64,000 nucleotides of DNA from Corylus avellana (Eukaryota; Streptophyta; Magnoliopsida; Fagales; Betulaceae). The translations under genes and the position numbers were made by a program. The notes beneath the pieces were generated by a model, which saw nothing but the letters and a program-made list of their open reading frames with translations, was not told the DNA's origin and did no database searches. This document shows, one piece after another, positions 37,701-49,700 of this stretch. The stretch is taken from positions 17,675,980 through 17,739,979 of the forward strand of contig NC_081544.1 of assembly GCF_901000735.1 (NCBI RefSeq). The letters are read 5' to 3'. Every line of letters starts with the position of its first letter. The stretch's first letter is position 1.

Positions 37701-40700
37701 CCAATATTGAAATATTAAATAAACATAATTAGGGCTTCAATCTAGCCCTACTAAAGAGTTTAGTTACACATGAGTTTGATGTTAAACATCTTCATAAAAT
37801 AGAATAGAAAGGAAAAGAATAAACCTGAAACTTGAGCTTGAAGAGCCTCCAATTCTTCTCCTTGGAATTGTGTGTCTATTCTATAGGCTTAAGGATCTAT
37901 TTATAGGCCTTAGGAACACTCTAGAAACCCTAAAAATCGTAACTTTTGCGTTCTAGTTTGCCTAGGGTTTTGAATGGGTGAAAAAGACGACTTTCCGGAA
38001 TAGGGCGCTGCTGCCTTGCTCTTCACGCACGGATTCGTTCGATCGCAGCCCGTGTGTGCTCATTCGTAGGTCTACGATCAATTGCAAGTCTGCGATCAAT
38101 CGTGTGTGTTGGTCCTCGATTGCAGATGCGATCGATGTTGCTTCTTGTGCGCACGAGCGCACGCCTTGCGTTCATTTCTTGATGCTCTCTAGTAGTGCGC
38201 TCGATTGCAAGTGCCATGCGATCAATTGCACTATCAGAACCTTTAGCTTTTCCCAAATTTGCTCTTTAAGCCCCAAACTTCCAAAAATGCTTTCTTTTCT
38301 TCCAAAAGCCTACAAAAACACGGAAAACATATAAAAGAACTAAAATAGCACAAACTAACAAAACTAAGGAATTAACAAATATAAGTTTAAGGGCTAAAAT
38401 ATGAATATTTTGGCACTTATCAGCCACGAACGAAGGTTTCTATTTGAGCACGCCACACCAAAAAATTGCTCTTGTTGAGCTTTGAACTTTGGGAAAAATT
38501 AGAGAGGGGGGTTGTGGGGATGTTGTGAGTTGTGGAGGTTGGATTCGGATTGATGAGGGTGGTTTCAATGGAGGTGGAGTTGGAGGATGAAGCCATTTGG
38601 TTGTAGCTCAGGTGTTTGACGAAAAGCTTCAAAGGAGAACAAGCGGTTGCAAGAGAGAGAGAGAGAGAGAGAGAGAAAATGATGACTTGGGCCGTTTATT
38701 TAGTGCTCTGATACCATTTAGAATCAAGTATTTGGTTTGTTATGTTTCACATCGATCTTATTCATTCACGCTAATTTATACAATTGTTTGAGACATAAAA
38801 AGGGAAACGAAATTACTGAATTTATTGTGATTGATTTTGGTTTTCCTTTTTTGACAATACTAGTCGTTTGGTTGATTTGATTTGCCTTCATTGCTTGTGT
38901 TTCCTTATTGAGATTTTTTTCTTGTTGAGGATGTAGTCATTGCTTGAGTTTCCATGTGTAAAGTGTAGCCTTACTAGTTGTGAATTTGTTCAGTACATAT
39001 TGCTGGTGCACAGAGGCATCAAGTTGGTAATGATGTCTCTCTCTTAGTTATGGTGATTGTTACTTGGAACTTGCTCTTTATGTTTGTGACGTGTGGATGT
39101 TAAATTGTACTAGTCAGCTGAATACTTGAATTTAGATGAGACTACAAACCTTTTTCTTTTTGTTTATATAATATAGAATCTTTACTTAGATTTAATCCAT
39201 TCTCTAAATTCCACCCAAGATATATTCATTTTTAATGCTTGTTGGTTTACCAATTTAATTAGATACTTGAAAAAAATTTATGCTTTCACATGATCACATC
39301 TCTACTTGTTCACGATCTCATGTCAACATTTTACAACTTCATTGCTTCGAAATAATGATTTTCAATGCTATTGGGAAATGGTCTTATCTTCTTTAGAATA
39401 GGTAGAAATTGCTCTGATTTATGTGATAGTGAAAATTTTTACATTTTTCTTAACAAAATAATATTTTATTGCCAGTTACTTTGTGCTCCTAGGATTTATA
39501 AGAAAGGTGTCTCTTGTGCTAATGGTGATCAGTGGCTTCGGGAAGTTGATTTCACTCCATTGTGTGGTATTGGCCAATCTTCTGCTATATGCTTGGAGCT
39601 TCCACATCAGGGGCGACTTCAAAAATTTCCTAGCGATTTTATCAATTATGAAGAAAATGAAAGCCAATTGGTTCTTCAGAAAGGGTCTAACTTCTCTTGC
39701 AATTCAGGTCTTGTCCCCATTGTGAATCCACCCCGAGGCTTCAACTTGCCATATAAAATATTGTTCAAGATCAACTCCTTAGTTCAAAATGGGAGTCTTC
39801 CTGGGCCAGCAATTGATATAAATTTTTGTCGGTTGGTCGATCCTAAGAGAATAAAACTTGAGTATATAGAAAGCGCCTTGGAAAAAATGTATCATTTAAA
39901 AGACTGCTGCTATGACCCTGTAAGGTGGCTTAAGGAGCAGTATAAAAGATACGCCACAGATAGGCGACTTCCAACACCTCCTGCTATATCTTTAGATGAT
40001 GGGTTGGTATATGTACACAGGATTCAAATAACTCCATCTAAAGTATATTTCCGTGGTCCAGAGGTGAGTCTCTCCAATCGTGTCTTACGCAAGTATCCTG
40101 AAGATATAGATAATTTTCTTCGTGTTTCTTTTGTTGATGAGGACTTGGATAAACTGCACTCAACAGTTTTATCTCCTGCCGCAAATGAGGACAAGCAAAC
40201 TAGCATTTATGAGAGGATACTTTCCACTCTAAGAAATGGCATAGTTATTGGTGATAAGAGGTTTGAGTTTCTTGCCTATTCAAACAGTCAATTACGTGAA
40301 AATTCTCATTGGATGTTTGCTTCAAGAACTGGTCTTACTGCTGCAGGCATTAGAGTGTGGATGGGTGATTTTCATGAAATAAGGAATGTGGCAAAATATG
40401 GTGCCAGACTGGGTCAATCTTTTAGCTCCTCCAGGGAAACTATGCATCTTGAGAGGCATGAAATTGAGATGATTCCTGATGTAGAAGCTAAAAGGCTTGG
40501 AATCACATATTGTTTCTCTGATGGTATAGGGAAGATATCTGTAGAATTGGCTCGCAAAGTGGCTTCAAAATGTGGCTGCAAAAGTTATGTTCCATCTGCC
40601 TTTCAGATTCGATATGGTGGGTTTAAAGGTGTTGTTGCTATTGATCCAACATCATCAATTAAGTTGTCATTAAGAAACAGCATGTGTAAGTACAATTCAA

Positions 40701-43700
40701 AGAACACATCCCTGGATGTTTTGACATGGAGCAAGTATCAACCTTGTTTCCTTAATCACCAAATTATCATTCTTTTATCTAACCTCGGGGTTAGTGATCA
40801 AGTTTTTGAAAAGAAGCAAAAGGAGACAATAGATCAACTTAATGCTATACTAACAGATTCGTTGATCGCACATGAAGCATTGGAGTTTATGTTCCCAGGA
40901 GAGATATCGAACATTTTAAAGGAAATGCTAACTTGTGGTTACAAGCCAGATGCAGAACCATTTCTTTCAATGATGCTACAAGTATTACGTGTATCTACAT
41001 TGATGGACTTGCGGCACAAAACAAGGATATATGTTCCAAATGGAAGATCTATGATGGGATGTCTTGACGAAACCAGGACATTGAAATATGGTCAAGTATT
41101 TGTGCAAATTTCTCGTTTTAGTAGGCAGCTCGGTAGCGATTCCTCACTCAAGTTTACTGCTAGCAGTTCAGAACCAAACAATTTTATTTTTGAAGGCAAG
41201 GTAGTTGTTGCTAAAAACCCCTGTTTATATCCAGGAGATGTGCGTGTTCTAAGGGCTGTTGATGTGCCAGCTTTGCAGCACATGGTGGATTGTGTTGTTT
41301 TTCCGCAAAAGGGAATGAGGTAAGACTATGATATCCCATAATAGATACTTCTAAAGCATGAAATCCTATTAATATGTGCACTCACACCTACAAAGACTCG
41401 AACATACACAGAAGAATTGAGTCTACACACAATCCTAGAGCAGCATAAAATTCAGCATATCCTACATATCTATATATACACATTTATGCATACCTAACCT
41501 TGCAGACATACACATATGTAATATATATGTCTATTTGTACTCTTATTATAACGCATTGAAACATTTGTTATATGTTCTATTGGTATAATATTGTGTAAGC
41601 TATGTTTGTTATTTACACATATATGTTACGTAATTTGTAGATATGATATTAACTTATTTCAGATTGTACTTGCATAGTAGATAGTTGCTTTTGTTGTCTC
41701 ACTTGTTCTCTTATCCTGGCAACACACCACAAAGTTGTATAGAAACATTTTCAAGGTATACACTGTTGACTAACTTAGCATAATTATTGTATCAGGCCTC
41801 ATCCAAACGAATGTTCAGGTAATGATTTGGATGGAGATATATACTTTGTCTGTTGGGACCCTGATCTTATTCCTCTTGACCACATCGATCCAATGGATTA
41901 CACTGCAGCACCAACTAAGCTAGTTGATCATGATGTTACAATAGAGGTACTACTCAATCGCATTTTTATTTGTAAAGCATCAGTATCATGATTCCCTTGA
42001 AAGCTATATCTTCTTTTTGCCACCATAATTAATGTATCCATAAAACTGCAATGTACAAGTAAGGCATGTGAGCTCTTCCTGAACAAATATCTACATATTT
42101 TTTTGAAACCACTTTAGGAGAGAACACATCGTTATCTATCCTCTCTTACCTTAGATTTTACATTTTTTAAAAGTCAATTATGCATTTAGTCTATTTCCTT
42201 GTTCCTTTTCTTTTTCTAGTTAGGTGGTCCTTTTGTATACTTCATGTGTACTTAGGGGGGTGCTTAACGCTTTCAATGAGATTGGTATATTACTTATTAA
42301 ACAAAAAATGCATTTAGTTTATGTGAGCAACTATTCCATACTCATAAACAGTTATGCACAAAGAAACAACGTTTGACAAGTAATTTAGAAATCTTGATTT
42401 TTTTATTCTTCAATAAAAATTGAACAAATAAGCCTAAAGCATGCATCTTTATGTGCACAGAAGAATATGTTAAGTAGGATTCATTGAAAGGCTTTTAAAC
42501 TACAACTCAAAACACAAAAACAGTTTTCACCTTTATGTCACGATAAAGTTTTCCAAAAAGCAATTGGATTGCTGAAATTGGAGGATCCAAAACAAATGGT
42601 TGTGATGAAGATTTATCAACCACCCTACTATTGGGGATTATGCCCCGAATCCTAGTGATTTTGGATCCATGATGACATTTAATGTTTGTAATGAATATAT
42701 GTTTTATTCACTAATTAAATTATTTTGAACATATGACATATAAAACATCTTTTACATGCCTATTACCAATAGTTCATCATGCAAGTGAAAGGTCCTATGA
42801 GTGTGAGTAACATAGTTATCACATAAGGTCTTGGTCCATAATCCTTGTATCCTTAAAGATATAAAGTTCGCAGTCGGTAAATGAAATTGGGGCAATTCCA
42901 TTTTGAGTAAGACTGTTTACACATTGAATCTTGGTGATCTACCTTGATCAAGCAAAGCGGGGTCTTCGAATTGATGTGTAGGTGCTGAAACCTTAAGGCA
43001 CTGAACGGACCAAGGAGTTGTCATTTTATAAAGATATTGTCTATTAAGAAAAGACAATAACTCCTTAATAGACTACTTTAGACTTTGATTCTAAATTCAA
43101 AGGGAATTGTGGACTAAGATGTTTTATATAGATTAGTTAGATGTATCCAAGAGTGAGACCTATCATTGGTTGAACAAACCTCAATACATTGGGTAATCGC
43201 ATGAAACATTGTGGAAAAGCATTTTCCAAGAGGGAATCCAAATAATTTGTTAGTACGCAAAGAGATAAGCAATTTTCCCTTGAGATATATTTTATGGATA
43301 TTATTCTCAAGACTCTGACCAAAGCATTTTGATTGGCATACCAAAATATATATGTCATTTGCACATTATGAGAATAATATAAAGTCAGTGACTCAAGGAT
43401 AAAGAGGTAGAGAATTAAGTGGTAGTATCCTTAGCCTTAATTCTGCTACGGAAGGTTTCATAGAGAAATAATAAGTCAACATTAAGTAAGTCAAACAGAT
43501 TAATTGTTTAATCAAAATATCTATTGGAATGCAGTCACAATTATTTAGTGAAATTAATTGTGATTAAAATATTATTGCGTAACGAATGTGAGGGAGGCAT
43601 GATTACTGAAATATTTAAGCCAATAATTATTTTTCCCTTTAGGTCTTTCACCAAGTTGATATAATTTACCATATTAAGGCTTTCCTATTTATTGGGCTAA

Positions 43701-46700
43701 GTATTTTATTTATTTAAAACATGGGCTAGAGAGTATATATATGAGATTGGGCTTGGGATAAAACCATTGGCCTAATCAAAGCAAGGAGCGCACAAGGCCA
43801 AGGAGATTTTGTCCCTCGCCCATGCGGCAAAGCATGGAGGCTAGGTGAAACCCTAGCCGTCCATGCTAGTCCTAGTAAAATGTTTTCTACTCCTTGTCCC
43901 ACATTGCTAAGATTTGAAAATTCTCTCCCCTGCTTAGCCTATAAATAGAGAAGAGCGTGAGGCTCTCAAATCATCCCATCAAGTTCTCTTTATACATAGT
44001 TTTCAGAAACACTTTTAAAATTATTAGTTCATTATGTTAACTCACGAAGAACAAAACTTTAAAATTTGAAGAGCCCACTCTCTTTGTTATAAGAGTAATG
44101 CTAGGAACCATCTTTTTATCTTCTTTTTATCCTCCTAAAGCTGATGTGGCTTTTAAAATCACCATTAAATTTTAGATGAATCATACTTGAATTTTGATCT
44201 AATAGTGATTTTGAAAGCCACATCAGCTTTAGGAGGATAAAAAAATGGTCCCTAGCATTACTCTTGTTATAATCAGTCATTGGTGAGAAGATCTAGAGGT
44301 CTCAATATTCTTGAGATCAATTGTGTTTGTTGTTATCGTGCACAACAATGATGAATAATATAAAATCGAAAAGAGAGAGATCAAGAGAGAGTTAAGACGT
44401 AGATTTACGTGGTTCGGCAATGTGCCTACGTCCACAGCAGAGAGTGCGGCTATATTTATCTATTCAATGATTTAGGGTTACAACATAACATATTTATAGA
44501 AAAACTCTAATTATAAGTACTTTGGAAAACCCCAAAATACCCCCCACAACTTATTTGTCCCCAGGCCCACATAAACTAATTACACCCAATGGGCCAGTAG
44601 TAGAATATGAGCCACTTGTTCCAACAATCTCCACCTTGGCGAGTATTCACCTCTTTGAAGATAATCAAGTATTGGGCCTATGCCTGGAACTAATAGGTTT
44701 GGGGATGCCGCCTTCTCTCCTCTCCTTTCTAGCACCTGGAGACATTTGTCAAGTCCAAGCAGTGCTTGAACTTGTCTGCAGTAACAGGCTTTGTCAACAT
44801 GTCCGCTGCATTCTCAGAAGTGTGAATCTTCTCAAGTAACAATTCACATGTAGCAACCAATCCCTAATCTTGTGAAACCTTACATCAATGTGTTAGTTCT
44901 AGCATGATACACTTGGTTCTTTGCCAAGTAAATGGCACTCTGACTGTCACAATACAATGGAACTTCGCCTTGCTGAATACCCAGCTCCCTGACTAATCCT
45001 GTAAGCTACAAAGCTTCCTTTGCAGCCTCAGCCGCCGCCATGTACTCTGCCTCAGTCGTGGACATCGCAACCATAGATTGGATCATAGACCTCCAACATA
45101 TGGGTCCTCTTGCAAGAGTGAACACATAACCTGTGGTCGACCTCCTATCATCCAAATCCCCTTGGCATATGGGACCTTAGCAACCAACATATGGGTCCTC
45201 TTGGCATCCCTGTCTCTGCGAATCTCCATCCCTGTCTCTGCGAATCTCCATCCCAATAATCTTATTGGCTGCGCCCAAATCCTTCATGTCAAATTCTCTA
45301 CTCAACAAAACTTTCAGTTTGTTAACCTCCATTATACTCTTAGCTCCAATAAGCATATCATCCACGTACAGTAATAGAAAAATAAATGAGTTATCATCAA
45401 GGCTCCTCACATATACACAATAGTCATACTCACATCTTCTGTAGCCAATTTTGATCATATAGGAGTCAAACCGCTTATACCACTGCCTTGGAGACTACTT
45501 TAGCCCATAAAGTGACTTCTTCAATTTACAGACCAAGTGCTCCTGTCCAGGTTGACTGAACTCTTCTGGCTGCTCCATGTAAATATGCTCCTCCAAATCA
45601 CCATGGAAAAAAGCTGTCTTCACATCCATTTGCTCCAATGCCATGTCATAATGAGCTACCAATGCCACTACCGCTTTGATGGAAGCATGTCTAACCACTG
45701 GAAAAAATATTTCCTCATTATCAATCCCTTTCTGCTGTGAATAACACTTTGCTACTAGGCGAGCCTTGAACTTTTCTCCCCATTTTTCTGATACTGCTTC
45801 CTTTTTCTTGAACACCCATTTGCACCCTATTGCCCTCTTCCTCTCTGAAAGCTCCACCAAATCCCACGTCTGGTTTTTATGCAGAGACTCCATCTCTTCC
45901 GCCATAGCACCCACCCATCTGCTCTTCTTTTGGGTATTGATAGCCTCTTGAAAAGTAGTAGGATCTTCGCTGCTGATGACAAGAGCATAAGAAACCATGT
46001 CTTCAAAACCATACCTGGTTGGTGGCCTGATAGTGCGTTTAGGCCTGTCTATGGCTATAGTGTGATGCTTCTTAACTCTTAAAGTAGAGGTCTCTGTATC
46101 CTGAGAAGTGTTCTCCTACACAGGAGTCTCTAACTCCACCTGCACCACCTACTTATCACTGCTACTGCTTTCTGGCACTTGCTTCTCTTTACCCTGAGTA
46201 CTCTTCAACATGGAATTTTCATCAAATACCACGTCTCTACTGATCACCGCCTTGTTTGCCTTTGGATCCCAAAACTTGTAACCCTTAACCCCTTTCCCAT
46301 ATCCGAGAAAGACACATTGTCTAGACTTTGGATCAAGCTTCGATCGTTCTTCACTATGTATGTGCACATAGGCTGGACAACCAAATACTTTCAAACCAGA
46401 GTAATCTACCTCATTACCTGTCCACACCTCCTCTACAACTTTCCCATCTAGTACTACCCTCGGTGACCTATTGATCAAGTAGCTTGCCATACTTACTGCA
46501 TCTGCCCAGAAAATCTTTGCAAGTCCAGCATTCAACTTGAGACATCGTGCTCTCTCTGCAATAGACATATTCATCCTCTCCGCCACACCATTTTGTTGTG
46601 GTGTCTTGCGTACTGGGAAATGTCTCTTTATACCATGTTGCTCACAGAAATCTCTAAACTTGTCGTTTGTATACTCAGTTCCATTATCTGTCTTGAGGCA

Positions 46701-49700
46701 CTTAACCTACTTCCTAGTCTGGTTCTTCACTTTAGCTTTCCACAATTTGAACTTGGCAAACGTTTCTGATTTGTGCCGCATGAAGTACACCCAAACCTTT
46801 CTAGAAAAATCATCAATAAAGATAATGAAATGCATATGTCCTCCCCGTGACGCTGTCCTCACTGGCCCCCAAACATCAGTATGAACATAGTCAAGAATGC
46901 CCTCTGTCTCTGTCTTATGTGTGGCTGTCTTGAATTGTACTCGATTCTGCTTTCCCATAACACAGAATTTACAGAATTTAAGCTTGCACATTTTAACACC
47001 CTTCAACAAATTTCTCTTATGAAGCTCCAACATGCCCCGCTCACTCATATGACCCAAGCGCATATGCCACAAAACAGTACAATCAGACTCAGACTCCACA
47101 GAGGCGACTCCACCTACAACTGTACTTCCTAACAGTTTATAGATATTCTTTGAACTTTTCTGCCCCTTCATCACTACCATCGCACCCTTAGTCACCTTCA
47201 TTACTCCACCTTCAGACTTATAACCATAACCATTTGAGTCTAAGGTTCCTAATGAAATCAGATTCTTTTCCACTTCTAGTACATGTTTAGCATCACAAAA
47301 CGTTCTAATCACACCATCAAACATCATAATCCTGATATTACCTATGCCAGTAATTTTACAATGTGCACCATTACCCATAGTAACTATACTAGAATTAACT
47401 GACCTATAGGTGTCAAACCAATCTCTGTTGGATGTCACGTGAAACGAACATGCCGAGTAAAGAATCCAAGAATCCACAGGATGCTCTGAATTTGATGCAA
47501 CAGAAAGCATATCACCATCTGCATCGTCTAAATTGTCTTCCACTACATTCATAGATTTTGAGGAACCTTCATTCTCGTCGTCCTTTTTCTTCTTCCAGTC
47601 TGGACAATCTTGCTTCATGTGCCCTTTCTTTCCGCACTTATAACATATGATGCCCTTCCTCCTCCTGGACTTTAACCGAGAATTCTTGCCATTCGAACCA
47701 CCCTTATTAATGCTTCATCCACGCTTTTGGTAACCCTTAACAACTAGCCCTTCTCCTTGAGAACTTTCATCATTGATTTTCTTCCTCTGATGAAAAGCCA
47801 ACAGGGCTCCTGTAACGTCCTCTAACTCCAAGGACTCTTTCCCCCATGTCAGCGTTGTAACCAAATTCCCATACGTAGGAGAAGTTGGGAGTGAATTCAA
47901 TAGCATCAACGCCTTGTCTTCGTCTTCAAACTTTACATCAACCCTCTTCAGATCTCCGATTATCTGATTGAATGCATTGATGTGTTGGCTCAGATCCGAG
48001 CCCTCCGCCATCTTCAAGCCATACAACCGCTGCTTTAGATAGAGCTTGTTCGTCAACGACTTTGACATATACCGACTTTCCAGTTTCAACCAAACTGCCA
48101 TCGGAGATTCTTCGTCCATGACATGATACATCACGTCATCTCCTAGACAAAGCCGAATAGTAGCCATCGCTTTCGCCTCAAGTTCCTTCCAATCTATGTC
48201 TGCCATCCTTTCTGGTTTCGTCCCATATAACGCCTTCACCATCCCTTGTTGCACCAACAAATCCTTGACACGTCTCTGCCATAACCCGAAATTACTGGAT
48301 CCATCGAACTTCATCACTTCGAATTTCGCAAAAGATGTGCCAATCCCAGCCATCGTATAATTAGGCTCTGATACCAATTGTTGTTACCGTGCACAACAAT
48401 GATGAATAATATAGAATCGAAAAGAGAGAGGTGAGACATAGATTTACGTGGTTCGGCAATGTGCCTACGTCCACAGCAGAGAGTGCGGCTATATTTATCT
48501 ATTCAGTGATTTAGGGTTACAACATAACATATTTATAGGAAAACCCTAATTATAAGTACTTTGGAAAACCCCAAAATACCCCCCACAACTTATTTGTCCC
48601 CAGGCCCACATAAACTAATTATACCCAATGGGACAGTAGTAGAATATGAGCCACTTGTTCCAACAATGTTCTTGAAGAAGAAGTAAGTTATCTTTGTTCT
48701 TGCTATTTGTTGAAATATCAACCGTTCTTCATATAGTTTTCTTGGGCATGAGAATATGATTCTTTTCGCTGCGCAAATTTTGATTTGCATACATATTCCT
48801 AACACCTACAATATTCATGGTGAGCTCAAGTTGGATACTTCCAATGTTGTCATAAGTACATCTTCGACAGCTGACAATGGTGACCAAGAAATTGATATTT
48901 CTAACTGTAACGCCTTCAAAACTAGTCTTGACCATTTTGGTAGGGTTACTGGCAATTCCTCTAGTTTAGTTAACTTGTAACTAACTGAAGGAATCGTAGG
49001 TCTAACATACCAAGAGTAAGTGTAAACGGAAGTTGAAAATGACATATCTGAGATATCTAAAAATCACAAGGTATGCATGTAATACCATCAATCATAGACT
49101 TGGAGCTTCTAACCAAAAAATGTCATCCCAATCAAACCTGGTATTACAAAAAAGACATCTGGCTTCTCCCTTTCAAAAGTTCTCATAAAATAGATAACAT
49201 GACAAGCCACAAATACTGAATAAGCCTAAGACTTAGTAAGCAAAAATTACAATCGAATTATAAGCAAAGTCAACATGTATTTTCATAAGCAAATTAGGTG
49301 TTTCCTCTATTATTACCCCATAAATGTATAATTTTGGTTTTTGAGAAGTGTAAGTGTAATCCCAGTGACAATCGCCTATAAGTTTTAATGCAGAACACTA
49401 ATGTCATAATAGGTCATAATTATCATACGTGGTCTACTTGAGATATTACCTCTTCTCAGCAAGGTTGGCGTCGTCCCAAGAGACCTGTAATATAATACTG
49501 GTGCCCCGGATATTGTATGCTATCCTCCATAACACTAGCAGCCCAACCGAGTCTGAACTCGTGTGGTCCATACTACTAATGATGTACATCTTACAGTGAC
49601 CTGCCAATCAAACATGGTTGTGTCGGTTACGAACAACCATTGGATTCAAAGCTCATATAAACACATATACATTTGACCATAAAATCAAGTCTATATAGTA

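Larger units (their letters stand above)
27187..38422 (-). mobile_element. Athila-type Ty3/gypsy element, minus strand
   Basis: Target duplication GCCAC is at 27182-27186 and 38423-38427. The LTRs are about 27190-28564 (3') and 36225-38422 (5'), the latter split by an 808-bp MITE. The primer site is at 36199-36215 (decayed tRNA-Asp type) and the polypurine tract at 28565-28577. In minus-strand order it has gag with a CCHC knuckle, protease, RT, RNase H and integrase, then a long non-coding stretch (28565-30400). Athila lineage is inferred from gag/protease/RT wording ([33 protein letters not shown]). Stops and frameshifts make it defective. No envelope-like ORF is visible. Confidence 0.85.
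1002..38997 (-). mobile_element. Copia-1: minus-strand Ty1/copia element split by four insertions
   Basis: Two related terminal repeats lie at about 1002-1284 and 38719-38997. An initiator-Met tRNA type primer site (minus-strand TGGTATCAGAGC) is at 38705-38716, and a polypurine tract is complementary to 1285-1292. Between them, in the right order for a minus-strand copia, are a gag start (38428-38595), mid-gag (26531-27186), late gag to pre-integrase (17318-18353), RT N-terminal part (13944-14285) and RT/RNase H (1285-2322). Elements Athila, D, C and A separate these pieces. Own sequence totals about 3.9 kb. An integrase core is not visible and was probably deleted. The outer target duplication is not clear. 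Confidence 0.82.
895..39475 (+). other. RDR1 intron 1, 38.6 kb, transposon-filled
   Basis: The donor GTTAAT at 895 and acceptor TTGCCAG ending at 39475 join exon 1 to exon 2 in phase 0, at the position where the RDR1 family has an intron. Only about 107 bp at the left (895-1001) and about 478 bp at the right (38998-39475) look like original intron. The rest is one copia element and what inserted into it. Confidence 0.85.
44328..48665 (-). mobile_element. Tork/Tnt1-like Ty1/copia element, minus strand
   Basis: LTRs are 44328-44626 and 48379-48665, TGTTGTTA...CCAACA. The near-duplications GTGTT (44323-44327) and ATGTT (48666-48670) flank it. The primer site is initiator-Met type (minus TGGTATCAGAGCC, 48364-48376) and the purine tract (minus CAAGGTGGAGAT) is next to 44627. 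Gag, integrase and RT are recognisable; RT to RNase H is partly deleted. The LTRs differ by a 12-bp indel and several substitutions, so it is not very recent. Confidence 0.9.
42629..48804 (+). mobile_element. Solo LTR with nested MITE and copia
   Basis: It starts TATTGGGGATTATGCCCC (canonical TG changed) and ends ATTCCTAACA, with a perfect CCTAC duplication at 42624-42628 and 48805-48809. Its own length is about 1.66 kb, split at 44327/48666 by the copia. A TATA box (CTATAAATAGAG at 43939-43950) suggests plus-strand LTR promoter sequence. No internal region or second LTR is present. The parent family is unknown. Confidence 0.72.

Noticed and set aside
45177..48377. Functional copia polyprotein gene
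   Set aside because: The frame is split by stops and frameshifts and the RT-RNase H connection is deleted, so it is a defective element.
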